From contig NZ_SWBM01000001.1 in the NCBI RefSeq assembly GCF_005116465.1, positions 434,001 through 498,000 on the forward strand: DNA of 64,000 bases. Reading direction: 5' to 3'. The notes below the pieces were generated by a model. That model ran no database searches and had not been told where the DNA came from. It worked only from the letters and a program-made list of their open reading frames with translations. This DNA comes from Robertmurraya kyonggiensis. Its GTDB lineage: Bacteria > Bacillota > Bacilli > Bacillales > Cytobacillaceae. Position numbers and translations under genes: made by a program. This document shows, one piece after another, positions 35,401-45,822 of this stretch. How positions within the stretch are numbered: position 1 is the first letter of the stretch; every line of letters begins with the position of its first letter.

Positions 35401-36288
35401 ATGAACAAAGTAAAGGTAGCTGTACTAGGATCGGGGAATATCGGAACAGATTTGATGCTTAAACTTAGACGTTCAGAAATATTGGAATTGACGACTGTCA
35501 TCGGGATTGACCCAAATTCTGATGGTTTGAAAATGGCGAGAGAATTTGGTTTTGAAACGATTGATACAGGTATCAAAGGATTTTTAGAAAAACCGGAACT
35601 CGCTGATATTGTTTTTGATGCAACTTCAGCAAAGGCACATATTCGCCATGCAAAGTTGCTTCGTGATGCTGGAAAGAAAGTGCTTGATTTGACGCCAGCT
35701 GCTGTTGGACCTTTTGTGGTTCCTTCGGTGAATATAAGCGAGCATCTTGATGCTGACAATATCAATTTAATTACTTGTGGAGGTCAAGCGACGATTCCAA
35801 TTGTTCATGCCATCAATCGAGTTCAACAAGTTGAATATGCGGAAATTGTGGCGACTATTTCGAGCAAAAGTGCTGGCCCCGGAACTAGAGCAAATATTGA
35901 TGAATTTACACAAACGACTGCGCGTGGAATTGAAAAAATAGGCCGGGCCAAAAAAGGGAAAGCGATCATTATTCTAAATCCTGCAGAACCTCCTATTATT
36001 ATGCGGGATACGATTCACGTATTGCTAGAAGACCAAGTAGTTGATGAAGAGCGAATTATTACATCTGTCAATGAAATGGCTGTTCAGGTTCAATCGTATG
36101 TGCCAGGATATCGCTTAAGACAACGGCCATTTTTTGATGGGAATCGAGTGACTGTATTCATCGAAGTCGAAGGCGCTGGAGATTATTTGCCGAAGTACTC
36201 AGGAAACTTAGATATTATGACGGCTGCTTCAGTAAAGGTTGCAGAAGAATGGGCAAAGCATAAGATTTCAAAGGTAACTTTGATCTAA
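35401..36288 (+). CDS. acetaldehyde dehydrogenase (acetylating)
   Basis: A 295-residue enzyme of the DmpF/MhpF/BphJ family: Rossmann motif [14 protein letters not shown], catalytic-Cys segment [15 protein letters not shown], and the partner-binding C-terminus ([19 protein letters not shown]). It converts acetaldehyde, CoA and NAD to acetyl-CoA, receiving acetaldehyde through a channel from the aldolase encoded next, with which it forms a stable complex. GGGGAGG precedes the ATG. Confidence 0.95.
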   Translation: MNKVKVAVLGSGNIGTDLMLKLRRSEILELTTVIGIDPNSDGLKMAREFGFETIDTGIKGFLEKPELADIVFDATSAKAHIRHAKLLRDAGKKVLDLTPAAVGPFVVPSVNISEHLDADNINLITCGGQATIPIVHAINRVQQVEYAEIVATISSKSAGPGTRANIDEFTQTTARGIEKIGRAKKGKAIIILNPAEPPIIMRDTIHVLLEDQVVDEERIITSVNEMAVQVQSYVPGYRLRQRPFFDGNRVTVFIEVEGAGDYLPKYSGNLDIMTAASVKVAEEWAKHKISKVTLI

Positions 36289-36310
36289 GGAGAGGAGTTG
36301 TTGAACAGGA

Positions 36311-37321
36311 ATGGAATCACATAGGGACGTACTTATTACAGAAGTAGCATTACGGGATGGAAGTCATGCCATTCGTCACCAATTTACTGTTGACCAAGTG
36401 GTAGCTGTTGCAAAGGGTTTAGATGAAGCGAATGTCCCGTATATCGAAGTATCACATGGTGATGGATTGGGCGGATCCTCTCTTCAATACGGTTTATCTT
36501 TGACCAACGAGATGGAACTAATTGAAGCTGCTGCTTCAGTTGTAAAAAATGCTAAGATCGCTGTACTCCTTTTACCTGGGATTGGCACTATGCCCGAACT
36601 AAAAGAAGCTGCTAGTCTAGGAGCTAAAATGGCTAGAATTGCAACCCATGTAACCGAAGCAGATGTCTCTCCACAGCATATTTCGCTTGCTAAAGAACTT
36701 GGTCTTGAAACGGTAGGATTTCTTATGATGTCACATATGGCTCCTACTGCAAAATTAGTAGAACAAGCGAAATTGATGGAAAGCTATGGAGCAGATACTG
36801 TTTACGTCGTCGACTCTGCAGGTGCTCTTTTGCCATATCAAGTAAAGGAAAGGATTAGAGGACTAAAGGATGCCTTAACGATTAATGTTGGATTTCATGC
36901 CCACAATAATTTATCTCTAGCTATGGCTAATACGCTAGCAGCGATTGAAGAGGGATCCACTCGAATCGATGGTAGTATTCGTTGCTTAGGAGCCGGTGCG
37001 GGAAATACACAAACAGAAGTATTGGTGTCAGTCCTTGATAAATTAGGTATTCAAACCGGAATTGATATTTATAAAATGATGGATATTGCTGAGAATATCG
37101 TTGCGCCAATTCTTGAAAAGCCACAGGAAATTACGAAAGATAGCCTTGTCTTAGGATATGCTGGAGTCTACTCTAGTTTTCTATTACATGCGCAAAGAGC
37201 TTCAGAAAGGTTTGGCATTGATTCAAGGGATATTTTAATTGAACTAGGTAAAAGAAATGTTGTTGGCGGACAGGAAGATATGATTTTAGACGTTGCTGCA
37301 GAGCTGGCAAATGCAAAATAA
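36311..37321 (+). CDS. dmpG: 4-hydroxy-2-oxovalerate aldolase
   Basis: A 336-residue HMGL-like TIM-barrel aldolase with DmpG communication domain at the C-terminus. Motifs: [16 protein letters not shown] (metal Asp), [21 protein letters not shown] (metal His pair) and [18 protein letters not shown]. It splits 4-hydroxy-2-oxovalerate into pyruvate and acetaldehyde and channels the latter to the dehydrogenase encoded upstream. The AGGAGAGGAG site is 13 nt from the ATG, a little long, but no nearer in-frame start exists. Confidence 0.95.
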   Translation: MESHRDVLITEVALRDGSHAIRHQFTVDQVVAVAKGLDEANVPYIEVSHGDGLGGSSLQYGLSLTNEMELIEAAASVVKNAKIAVLLLPGIGTMPELKEAASLGAKMARIATHVTEADVSPQHISLAKELGLETVGFLMMSHMAPTAKLVEQAKLMESYGADTVYVVDSAGALLPYQVKERIRGLKDALTINVGFHAHNNLSLAMANTLAAIEEGSTRIDGSIRCLGAGAGNTQTEVLVSVLDKLGIQTGIDIYKMMDIAENIVAPILEKPQEITKDSLVLGYAGVYSSFLLHAQRASERFGIDSRDILIELGKRNVVGGQEDMILDVAAELANAK

Positions 37322-37363
37322 ATAGAGTTTGATTTTTACACCGTTGCCTAAAGGAGGAAAAGG

Positions 37364-38152
37364 ATGAATAACGCTCTCTATAAGGATATTGCCAAACATT
37401 TAGTCTCAGCGGAAATCGAAAAGAGGGAAATTGAAAAGGTCACATCCACGATGAAACAAGACCTTACCGTTGAGGAAGCTTACTTTGTCCAAGAGGAGCT
37501 TGTGAAATTTAAGCTCGAAGATGGAAGACGAATCATTGGACCGAAAATGGGGTTAACAAGTCAAGCGAAAATGCAACAAATGGGTGTAAATGAACCGATC
37601 TATGGATACGTCTTTGACTATATGTTAATTGACGATGGTGGGAAAGTTTCACTTAAAGACTTAATCCATCCGAAAGCAGAAGCAGAGATTGCTTTTGTAA
37701 TTGGTGAAGATATTGAGGGACCGGGGGTTACAGGTACTCAAGTTTTAGCGAAAACGGATTATGTGCTACCAGCTCTCGAAATTATCGACAGCCGCTACGA
37801 AAATTTTAATTTTACATTGCCCGATGTCATAGCTGATAATGCCTCTACCTCTAGAGTTGTGTTTGGGACATCGTTAAAAAAGCCTGAACTATTTGAGCTA
37901 GATGTAGTTGGTGGTGTTTTAACTATTAATGGAGAAATTAAAGATCTTGGAGCAGGAGCTGCTGTGCTAGGACATCCTGCTAATTCCATTGCGAGGCTTG
38001 CGAATATGTTGGCAAGAAAAGGTGAAAAAGTGAAAAAGGGCGATATCATTTTAACGGGTGCAATTACAGGAGCTGTGAAGCTACAGAATGGAGATTCTGT
38101 AAGTGCCAAATTTGATGGCTTAGGTGAAGTTTCTTTTACTGTAGTTGAATAA
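37364..38152 (+). CDS. 4-oxalocrotonate decarboxylase
   Basis: A 262-residue member of the same fold as the hydratase at 34600 but closer to DmpH/XylI/PraD decarboxylases (IGPKMGLTSQAKMQQMGVNE then PIYGYVFDYM, AEAEIAFVIG, PALEIIDSRY, VIADNASTSRVVFG). It decarboxylates 2-oxohex-3-enedioate to 2-hydroxypenta-2,4-dienoate. In other bacteria this enzyme forms a complex with the hydratase. AAGGAGG site upstream. Confidence 0.86.
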   Translation: MNNALYKDIAKHLVSAEIEKREIEKVTSTMKQDLTVEEAYFVQEELVKFKLEDGRRIIGPKMGLTSQAKMQQMGVNEPIYGYVFDYMLIDDGGKVSLKDLIHPKAEAEIAFVIGEDIEGPGVTGTQVLAKTDYVLPALEIIDSRYENFNFTLPDVIADNASTSRVVFGTSLKKPELFELDVVGGVLTINGEIKDLGAGAAVLGHPANSIARLANMLARKGEKVKKGDIILTGAITGAVKLQNGDSVSAKFDGLGEVSFTVVE

Positions 38153-38178
38153 CTTTCATAAGAAAGGAATAAGAGCAT

Positions 38179-38364
38179 ATGCCCATTATCAATGTACAGT
38201 TACTAGAAGGTCGGTCTGAAGAGAAAATTGCAGAAGTAATTCAAAATATCACGAATACGGTTTCAGAAACTTTGGATTCACCAAAAGAGAATATTCGTGT
38301 TATTGTGACAGAAATACCGAAAACGCATTGGGGAAAAGCTGGTAAACCAATGTCACAAAAGTAA
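38179..38364 (+). CDS. 4-oxalocrotonate (2-hydroxymuconate) tautomerase
   Basis: A 61-residue tautomerase with the catalytic Pro directly after the initiator Met (MPIINVQLLEGRSEE) and the conserved Arg residues (about R12 and R40: SPKENIRVIVTEIP). It converts the enol form of 2-hydroxymuconate to the 2-oxo form used by the decarboxylase encoded just upstream. It lies 26 nt after that gene, behind AAGAAAGGAA. Confidence 0.93.
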   Translation: MPIINVQLLEGRSEEKIAEVIQNITNTVSETLDSPKENIRVIVTEIPKTHWGKAGKPMSQK

Positions 38365-38375
38365 TTTTCAAGCAA

Positions 38376-38444
38376 TGAAAGATAAACCATAGCCAAGCTC
38401 CGACAAAGTGGAAACATATAATAACTGTAATGGTTTATCTTTCA
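38376..38444. repeat. 15-bp perfect inverted repeat with 39-nt spacer
   Basis: TGAAAGATAAACCAT (38376-38390) and its exact reverse complement ATGGTTTATCTTTCA (38430-38444) flank 39 nt between the tautomerase and ring-cleavage dioxygenase genes. No T-run follows, so it is not a classical terminator. It may be an mRNA processing or stability structure, or the footprint of a small element. Confidence 0.75.
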
Positions 38445-38469
38445 AATTTATAAGGGAGGGATATGAATA

Positions 38470-39318
38470 ATGACGATTGAGTTAAGTTTATTGGCCCCGC
38501 ATGTACCAAGCATTTGTCATGAAGATCAGGCACCCGAGTTTCAGAAGGATATGGTCGCTTCCATGAAGGGACTGGCGAAAAAAATCGCAAGCATTGAGCC
38601 TGATGTAGTGGTACTAGTTTCTTGTCATTGGCCGTCAACTTTTTTCCATTATGTAGACTGTACTCCAGAGCATAAAGGGATCTTAACTGCATTTGAGGCA
38701 CCAGATTTGATTAAGGACGTCCCTTATCATTATCCAGGAGATTCAGAATTAGCAAATGAACTTGTTAAAGCAGGTGAGGATGCTGGACTTCAAGTACAAG
38801 GTGTAAATGATCCCTATTATATTTGGGACTACGGGACAGTTGTTCCTTTGAGATATCTAGTTCCAAATGAAGATATTCCTGTTATTAATTTATCAGTAAC
38901 GTTAGCAGCTAGCTTAGAAGAGACGTATAAATGGGGGCAAGAGATCGCCAAGGTTTTGAGAGAAAGCGATAAGAAAGTCATTTTTGTTTCAAGTGGCGCC
39001 CTTTCTCACAATTTAGTAAGAGGCAGACATAATAAACCTACGGTATCTGAGCATGCGTTGGATAAAGAATTTATAGATTTCATCATTAAAAAAGATTATC
39101 AGTCAGCATATGAAATGCTTCCTCAATATGCACGCCTTGCAAAGGTTGAATCAGGTGGCAGACATTTAGCGATGCTTTTTAGCATGATTGAGGATGGATG
39201 GGAACCAACTTATTTTGCCGATGGTCAGTCCTCGGGTAGCTGGAATGCTTTAATTGCCTTCGGAGCAAAAGAGACGGTACGTTTTGTGACAGAAGCAGAC
39301 GTTGAATTTGTGAAGTAA
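38470..39318 (+). CDS. class III extradiol ring-cleavage dioxygenase (LigB superfamily), probable protocatechuate 2,3-dioxygenase
   Basis: A 282-residue LigB-fold Fe(II) dioxygenase: LLAPHVPSICHED at the N-terminus (metal His), VSCHWPSTFFH, PYHYPGDSELAN, YYIWDYGTVVPLRYLVPNED and SSGALSHNLV. The surrounding genes supply 4-hydroxybenzoate hydroxylation upstream of ring cleavage, a decarboxylase for a carboxylated semialdehyde, and the oxalocrotonate branch. Protocatechuate 2,3-cleavage, as in the pra genes of Paenibacillus sp. JJ-1b, is the reaction that makes all parts fit (inference). Catechol, 2-aminophenol or homoprotocatechuate are the alternatives for this fold. GGGAGGG precedes the start. 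Confidence 0.87.
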   Translation: MTIELSLLAPHVPSICHEDQAPEFQKDMVASMKGLAKKIASIEPDVVVLVSCHWPSTFFHYVDCTPEHKGILTAFEAPDLIKDVPYHYPGDSELANELVKAGEDAGLQVQGVNDPYYIWDYGTVVPLRYLVPNEDIPVINLSVTLAASLEETYKWGQEIAKVLRESDKKVIFVSSGALSHNLVRGRHNKPTVSEHALDKEFIDFIIKKDYQSAYEMLPQYARLAKVESGGRHLAMLFSMIEDGWEPTYFADGQSSGSWNALIAFGAKETVRFVTEADVEFVK

Positions 39319-39323
39319 AGAAC

Positions 39324-39338
39324 TTGAAAGCGCTTAAT
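39324..39338 (+). promoter_or_regulatory. cre-like sequence upstream of pobA
   Basis: TTGAAAGCGCTTAAT matches the cre core but misses the final CA. It lies within the operon, 50 nt before pobA. Confidence 0.4.
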
Positions 39339-39387
39339 AAAATTATGGCTGTATCACCTTTTTACAGTAATAAAAGGGGGTGGATAG

Positions 39388-40563
<1,176 letters not shown>

Positions 40564-40584
40564 AAGCATAAAAAAATTTCATCT

Positions 40585-40601
40585 GTTGCATATATAGAAA
40601 C
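40585..40601 (+). promoter_or_regulatory. 17-bp near-palindrome, candidate IclR-type operator (TRAP/Rieske promoter)
   Basis: GTTGCATATATAGAAAC ends 7 nt upstream of the proposed -35 box at 40609, the same geometry as at the two other catabolic promoters. Confidence 0.68.
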
Positions 40602-40608
40602 TGTGTTG

Positions 40609-40637
40609 TTGTCCTGGAGTTACTGACTCTATATGAT
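40609..40637 (+). promoter_or_regulatory. promoter of the TRAP transporter/Rieske oxygenase operon
   Basis: TTGTCC (40609-40614), a 17-nt spacer and TATGAT (40632-40637). A further cre-like sequence ATGAAAGCGTTTTAT (40707-40721) lies in the leader. Confidence 0.58.
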
Positions 40638-40759
40638 ACAAGAAAGTTAAGACTTAATATTGGTAAATAATCAATGGGGAGTGAGGAGGGTGCATTCTTT
40701 TACGAAATGAAAGCGTTTTATTGTAGTGTGAAGAAGTTTAAAAATCGGGGGGAATAGAA

Positions 40760-41827
40760 ATGTTTAGAACGTGTACTAAATTATCCTTATTATGTCTTAC
40801 CATACTTAGTATATTAATTTTTACTGCTTGTTCAAATAGTTCTAGTGGAGACGGAGATTCCGCTAGTGGGAACGGTGGAACCGTTGAATTAAAGCTAGGT
40901 CATATGAATTCACCAGAACATGTGCAGGACACGGGTGCTATGACGCCGTTTAGTAAGGACGTAGAAGAATTAACAGATGGTCGAGTCAAATTTCAAGTTT
41001 ATCCAGGTGGAGCTTTAGGTGGACCAACTGATACATTTGATAATATCGTAACGGGGATTATGGATGCCGGTTGGGGGTTGCATGGTTATAATGCTGGGAA
41101 ATTCACTGTCCATACAGTTTTGCAATTGCCTTTCTTAGCTGATGGAACTGCGGCTGAACTAAGTGTAGTAGCTCAAAAGCTATACGATACCTTCCCGGAA
41201 ATTCAGGAGGAATACACAGATGTTAAGCCATTATGGATTCACGCCGCTGATCCTTATGCGATCATTACGAAAGGAAAAGCAGTTAGAAGCTTTGAAGATG
41301 TAAAAGGCTTAAAACTTAGAACTCCATCAGTAGAAGCAGGGAATATGATTGAATCTTGGGGAGCTACTCCAGTCTCACTGCCCGCCCCAGAAATTTATGA
41401 TGCATTACAAAAAGGTGTAATAGATGGTGGTGTTCTTCCTGTTGCGGCGATTAGAGATTTTAATCTAGCAGATATCGTTGATTATGTAACATTAGGAAAC
41501 TTCAATACGAGTCTATTCTATGTGGTAATGAATAAAGACAGCTGGAATAAGATTTCTGCTGATGATCAAAAGTTGATTGAAGATGAATTGCTAGGACTAC
41601 CAATGGCAGAACTTGCTGGTAAAGCATTTGATGAACAGAAAGAAAAAGCAGAACAAGATGCAAAGGCAGCTGGAGTTGAATTTATTACTTTGCCTGATGA
41701 TGAGTTAAATAAATTCAAAAATAATGCTGAGGGTGTAACCGAAAAATGGTTAACTGATATGGAAGCAAAAGGAATCGACGGACAAAAGATTTATGATGAA
41801 ACGGTGAAATTGATCAAAGGAAAATAG
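40760..41827 (+). CDS. TRAP transporter substrate-binding lipoprotein (DctP family)
   Basis: A 355-residue lipoprotein: signal peptide with lipobox FTAC (about C25), a Ser/Gly/Asp-rich linker, then a DctP fold (LKLGHMNSPEHVQDTGAM, VYPGGALGGPTDTFDNI, and the LKLRTPSVEAGNMIESWGA segment whose Arg normally binds a carboxylate). With the two membrane subunits encoded next it drives Na+- or H+-coupled uptake of a carboxylic acid. Given the promoter motif and neighbours, an aromatic acid such as 4-hydroxybenzoate or the substrate of the Rieske oxygenase is likely (inference). Confidence 0.92.
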   Translation: MFRTCTKLSLLCLTILSILIFTACSNSSSGDGDSASGNGGTVELKLGHMNSPEHVQDTGAMTPFSKDVEELTDGRVKFQVYPGGALGGPTDTFDNIVTGIMDAGWGLHGYNAGKFTVHTVLQLPFLADGTAAELSVVAQKLYDTFPEIQEEYTDVKPLWIHAADPYAIITKGKAVRSFEDVKGLKLRTPSVEAGNMIESWGATPVSLPAPEIYDALQKGVIDGGVLPVAAIRDFNLADIVDYVTLGNFNTSLFYVVMNKDSWNKISADDQKLIEDELLGLPMAELAGKAFDEQKEKAEQDAKAAGVEFITLPDDELNKFKNNAEGVTEKWLTDMEAKGIDGQKIYDETVKLIKGK

Positions 41828-41849
41828 TATGAACAATTGAGGTGATGTT

Positions 41850-42422
41850 ATGAAACCAGAGGTTCAAGAAAGTCAATCGTTGGGAGCTCCTGCTCTCAAC
41901 GATGTCTCTTTTTCTCAAAAACTGACTGAGAGATTTGAAAAGATTACGTTGTTTATGAATAACGTTTTGCATAAGATTTCTAGTTTTGTATTGTTCATTC
42001 TAATGTTTCTAACATTGGCTGATGTTATTGGAAGATATTTTTTCAATAAGCCTATAACAGGAACGTATGAACTTACTGGGTTGGCACTTGCTATTATTAT
42101 TTTCTTTAGTTTGGGTTCTGCTCAGATTCATAAGGATCATATCGAAATTGATTTCTTAACGAATAAAATGCCTTTGAAGGTACAACATTTTCTAGCTTTA
42201 CTAGGCTCTTTGATTCTAACTGTTCTCATGGCATTAACCACTTGGCAGCTATATGAATATACGATGAGAATTTTAGTTGGTCATGAAACGAGCGGTGATT
42301 TAGGATTACCTTTATATATCTTTTCAGGTCTCACTATAGTTGGAGCGTTTTGTTTTACACTTACCTATCTATTAGATGTATTGAAAACTTTACAAAAGTT
42401 GGTGAAAAAGAATGAGTCCTGA
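41850..42422 (+). CDS. TRAP transporter small permease (DctQ family)
   Basis: A 190-residue protein with four predicted helices and the DctQ pattern DVIGRYFFNKPITGTYELTG followed by LALAIIIFFSLGSAQIHKDH. A hydrophilic N-terminal extension of about 45 residues precedes helix 1. It overlaps the large-permease gene by 11 nt. Confidence 0.92.
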   Translation: MKPEVQESQSLGAPALNDVSFSQKLTERFEKITLFMNNVLHKISSFVLFILMFLTLADVIGRYFFNKPITGTYELTGLALAIIIFFSLGSAQIHKDHIEIDFLTNKMPLKVQHFLALLGSLILTVLMALTTWQLYEYTMRILVGHETSGDLGLPLYIFSGLTIVGAFCFTLTYLLDVLKTLQKLVKKNES

Positions 42423-43716
42423 ACTTATAGGTGTCATAGGTATCTCGCTACTATTAGTACTCATTTTATTAAGAGTTTCAGTAGGGCTTTCTCTATTTCT
42501 CGTTGGATTCCTAGGTGTCTCTTGGTTGTCAGATTGGAATGTAGGACTTTCGCAGCTAGGAACATCTGCCTTTGGAACTGCGAAAAACTATAGCTTAAGT
42601 GTAATCCCGTTATTCATCCTAATGGGAATGTTTATGTCAAATACAGGTTTAGGAAAAGAGTTATTCCAAGCTGTTGATAAATGGATTGGACATTTTCGAG
42701 GTGGTTTAGCCATTGCAACAATTGGTGCAGCATCCATTTTTGCGGCAATTTCAGGGTCATCCAATGCAACAACTGCAACACTTGCTAAAATTACAATTCC
42801 TGAAATGAAGGAGTATAACTATAAAACTACTTTTTCAACAGCAGCTGTTGCTGCCGGAGGTACATTAGGAATATTGATACCTCCAAGTGTAATTCTAATT
42901 TTGTATGGGGCCTTAACGAACGAGCCGATTGGTCCGCTGTTAATTGGAGGGCTAATTCCAGGGATCATCATGACAATTCTTTTTATGCTAATGATCAATA
43001 TTCAAGTAAGACTAAATCCATCTATTGCTCCAAGAAAAAAAGAGGTTTCATCTTTTAAAGAAAAGGTTCTATCCTTACGAGGAGTTTGGCCATTTCTTGT
43101 CATCTTCTTTATTAGTATTGGTGGCATTTATTTTGGTGTCTTTACACCGAGTGAAGCTGGTGGAATAGGGGCAGTAGGTGCATTTCTATTAACCCTTTTT
43201 ACAAAAAAATTAAATTGGTCAAAGCTATTATCTTCCCTAGATGAATCGATTCGCTTAACAGTTATGCTCTTTATAATCTTGATTGGTGCTTCATTATTTG
43301 GAAAATTTCTAGCATTGAGTCAAATTCCGATGTACTTAACTTCTACAGTAGGAACATTGGATGTTTCACCCTATTTGATCATGGCGATGATTCTTGTTGT
43401 TTACTTTATATTAGGGATGTTTATGGAAGGGATTGCGATTATGGTGTTAACCTTGCCAATCGTTTACCCGTTAATTACTCAACTTGGGTTTGATGGTCTT
43501 TGGTTTGGCATTATCATGGTCATGGTTCTCAATATTGGGGTGTTGACTCCACCACTTGGATTAAGTGTTTATATCATTAGTGGAGTTGTCAGAGATGTAC
43601 CGATTGAGAAAATTTTCAAAGGGGTTATCCCGGCAATAGTGACAATGATAGTATTTACAATCATATTGGTTATCTTTCCAGAAATCGTTACGTTTTTACC
43701 TAATATGATTAAGTAG
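42412..43716 (+). CDS. TRAP transporter large permease (DctM family)
   Basis: A 434-residue protein with about 12 helices: SVIPLFILMGMFMSNTGLG, AAISGSSNATTATLAKITIP, GGTLGILIPPSVILILYGAL and NIGVLTPPLGLSVYIISGVV are DctM hallmarks. It is the transport subunit of the system. The oxygenase alpha gene follows after 12 nt, so transport and oxygenation are co-expressed. Confidence 0.94.
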   Translation: MSPELIGVIGISLLLVLILLRVSVGLSLFLVGFLGVSWLSDWNVGLSQLGTSAFGTAKNYSLSVIPLFILMGMFMSNTGLGKELFQAVDKWIGHFRGGLAIATIGAASIFAAISGSSNATTATLAKITIPEMKEYNYKTTFSTAAVAAGGTLGILIPPSVILILYGALTNEPIGPLLIGGLIPGIIMTILFMLMINIQVRLNPSIAPRKKEVSSFKEKVLSLRGVWPFLVIFFISIGGIYFGVFTPSEAGGIGAVGAFLLTLFTKKLNWSKLLSSLDESIRLTVMLFIILIGASLFGKFLALSQIPMYLTSTVGTLDVSPYLIMAMILVVYFILGMFMEGIAIMVLTLPIVYPLITQLGFDGLWFGIIMVMVLNIGVLTPPLGLSVYIISGVVRDVPIEKIFKGVIPAIVTMIVFTIILVIFPEIVTFLPNMIK

Positions 43717-43728
43717 AGGAGGTCCCGT

Positions 43729-45078
43729 ATGATCAAGAAGACTCTTGAAGAAAAGGCTTTTAAGCATTTGAAAGAAAAAATGGAGGAAGGGCTATTACCA
43801 CAGTGGGTTTTAACGGATCCAGATATTTATGAATTGGAGATTGAAAAAATTTTCGGATACTCATGGCAGTTTTTAGGTCATGAAACAGAAATCAAAGAAC
43901 CAGGAAGTTATGTAACCAGGTGGATGGTTTATGATCCAGTCATTCTTTTGAGAAACCGTAATGGTGAAATTAAGGCGTTTTTAAATTCTTGTACCCACCG
44001 TGGAACCCAATTATGTACAGCTGATCGTGGAAATAAGAAAACATTTACATGTCCTTATCACGGTTGGAGCTATAACCTTGATGGGGATTTAATTGGAATT
44101 GTCGCAGGAAATAAAGTGTATGGGGAAGAGATGGATAAATCTGAGTGGGGTCTTCGTCCAATTCCAAAGGTTGAATCTTACCAAGGAATGATTTTCGGTA
44201 ATCTCGACCCGAATGCGGAATCTCTTGAGGATTATTTAGGAGATATGAAATGGTATCTTGATATTTTACTAGGAAGAAGCGGAGGGATGGAAGTTATTGG
44301 CCTTCCGCAAAGATGGGTTGCAAAGGCAAATTGGAAAGCGACAACAGAAAACTTTGCTGCTGACCCTTATCATGTTCAAACGACACATCGCTCAACAGTA
44401 GAAATGGGAATTAGTCCTGAGGATCCACTCTATGCAGGATATGGGCATCAAGTTGTTATGAAAAATGCTCATGGGATAAATGTTATAACTTCCAAAACAG
44501 GGAAGGCGAGAGTGCCATTTCAAGGAACGCCAGATTCGATGTGGCCATTATTCGAACAACATTTAACTCCTGAACAATTAGATATACAGTCAAAAGTAAC
44601 GGTATTTGTAGGTGGTGTATATCCTAATCTTTCCTTTGTTAGTCCGATTCATGGAACAGAAGGGGATCTCCACAACTACTTGAATTTTAGAATGTGGAGA
44701 CCGTTATCACCTGAAAAGGTTGAAGTTTGGTGTTGGTTCTTAATCGACAAAGCAATGCCTGAAGAGTATAAACAAGCTGCCTATAAGGGCTATTTAGGTT
44801 CTTTTGGTCCGTCTGGCACACTAGAACAGGATGATACCGAAACATGGGCACGTATCGTCGAGGTAAGTAAAGGGTTAATGATGAAGGATAAGGAGCTCAA
44901 TTACAATAGTGTAAGTAACTATTTAATGGGCTATAAACGAGTGGAGCCTGACGAGAATTTCCCAGGTCCAGGAACTGCCTATCCTACTACTTATATCGAT
45001 TCTATTGCTCGAAGCATGCATGAAAGATGGTTAGAGTTGATTTCAAAAGACTTATTTGTGAAGGAGGAGTCACGATGA
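43729..45078 (+). CDS. aromatic ring-hydroxylating dioxygenase, large (alpha) subunit
   Basis: A 449-residue Rieske non-heme iron oxygenase alpha subunit. The Rieske cluster ligands are visible as CTHRGTQLC and CPYHGWSYNLDG (C-x-H and C-x-x-H). The mononuclear iron site is in NWKATTENFAADPYHVQTTH (bridging Asp and two His), with the third ligand expected later. Family members dihydroxylate benzoate, phenylpropionate or larger aromatics. The substrate cannot be told here, but the TRAP importer in the same operon points to an aromatic acid. No ferredoxin or reductase is encoded nearby. AGAGGAGG ribosome binding site. Confidence 0.93.
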   Translation: MIKKTLEEKAFKHLKEKMEEGLLPQWVLTDPDIYELEIEKIFGYSWQFLGHETEIKEPGSYVTRWMVYDPVILLRNRNGEIKAFLNSCTHRGTQLCTADRGNKKTFTCPYHGWSYNLDGDLIGIVAGNKVYGEEMDKSEWGLRPIPKVESYQGMIFGNLDPNAESLEDYLGDMKWYLDILLGRSGGMEVIGLPQRWVAKANWKATTENFAADPYHVQTTHRSTVEMGISPEDPLYAGYGHQVVMKNAHGINVITSKTGKARVPFQGTPDSMWPLFEQHLTPEQLDIQSKVTVFVGGVYPNLSFVSPIHGTEGDLHNYLNFRMWRPLSPEKVEVWCWFLIDKAMPEEYKQAAYKGYLGSFGPSGTLEQDDTETWARIVEVSKGLMMKDKELNYNSVSNYLMGYKRVEPDENFPGPGTAYPTTYIDSIARSMHERWLELISKDLFVKEESR

Positions 45079-45599
45079 GTTCTGACGTGAAAAAGAAAAT
45101 CACTCCTGAATTACAAATGGAAATTACGAATCTCTATTATCAAGAGGCCTATTTTCTAGACAATCGGAAATATAAAGAGTGGTTAGAGTTATTCACTGAC
45201 GATATTAGCTACAAAATGCCGCTACGGGAAACAGTTGAGGGAGTGGGAGTAGAAAATATTGCGGATGACTCTTTCTATTTCGAAGAAACAATAAAATCCT
45301 TGTCGACACGGGTAAATCGCTTGTATACAAAATCAGCCTGGGTAGAAAATCCAGCGACAAGACAAAGGCATTTTATAACCAATATCATCATTGAAAGTAC
45401 AGAGAATCCAAATGAATTCAGGGTAAGAAGTTATTTTCTATTTAAACGAAGCAGAGGATCAACCATTGACATCGAGGAGATGTTTGGAGAGCGTGTTGAT
45501 AAGGTACGTCTTGAAAATAATCAATGGAAGATTGCCTCCCGCATTGTTTATCCCGATCAATCTGTTATTACAACGATGAACATGAGTATGTTTTTATAA
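45075..45599 (+). CDS. aromatic ring-hydroxylating dioxygenase, small (beta) subunit
   Basis: A 174-residue protein with the cone-shaped SnoaL-like fold of Rieske oxygenase beta subunits: ITNLYYQEAYFLDNRKYKEW, LELFTDDISYKMPLRET, TRQRHFITNIIIE and RIVYPDQSVITTMNMSMFL at the C-terminus. It is structural and influences substrate range. ATG 45075 overlaps the alpha stop (ATGA), with AAGGAGG 8 nt upstream; the longer open frame from 45027 lies inside the alpha gene and is not used. Confidence 0.92.
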   Translation: MSSDVKKKITPELQMEITNLYYQEAYFLDNRKYKEWLELFTDDISYKMPLRETVEGVGVENIADDSFYFEETIKSLSTRVNRLYTKSAWVENPATRQRHFITNIIIESTENPNEFRVRSYFLFKRSRGSTIDIEEMFGERVDKVRLENNQWKIASRIVYPDQSVITTMNMSMFL

Positions 45600-45607
45600 A
45601 TTGTTTA

Positions 45608-45650
45608 AAAGAGCGAATCGATGAACTCGGTTGGCTCTTTATTTATTTTT
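45608..45650 (+). terminator. terminator of the TRAP/Rieske operon
   Basis: AAAGAGC and GCTCTTT with further inner pairing, followed by ATTTATTTTT. It marks the downstream edge of the aromatic island. Confidence 0.82.
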
Positions 45651-45822
45651 AATAAAATCAGTCTTAGGTCTTAGCATCATTTACATATGGGGTCTATGTC
45701 AATCTGTTGGAAGTTTGATATGATAAAAGTTAGAAAAATCGTGTATATATAACTATGGTTGAAACTTTCTTATTATTTTATCGTAATTATATAGAGGATT
45801 AAATGTTAGGGGTAGATATTAG

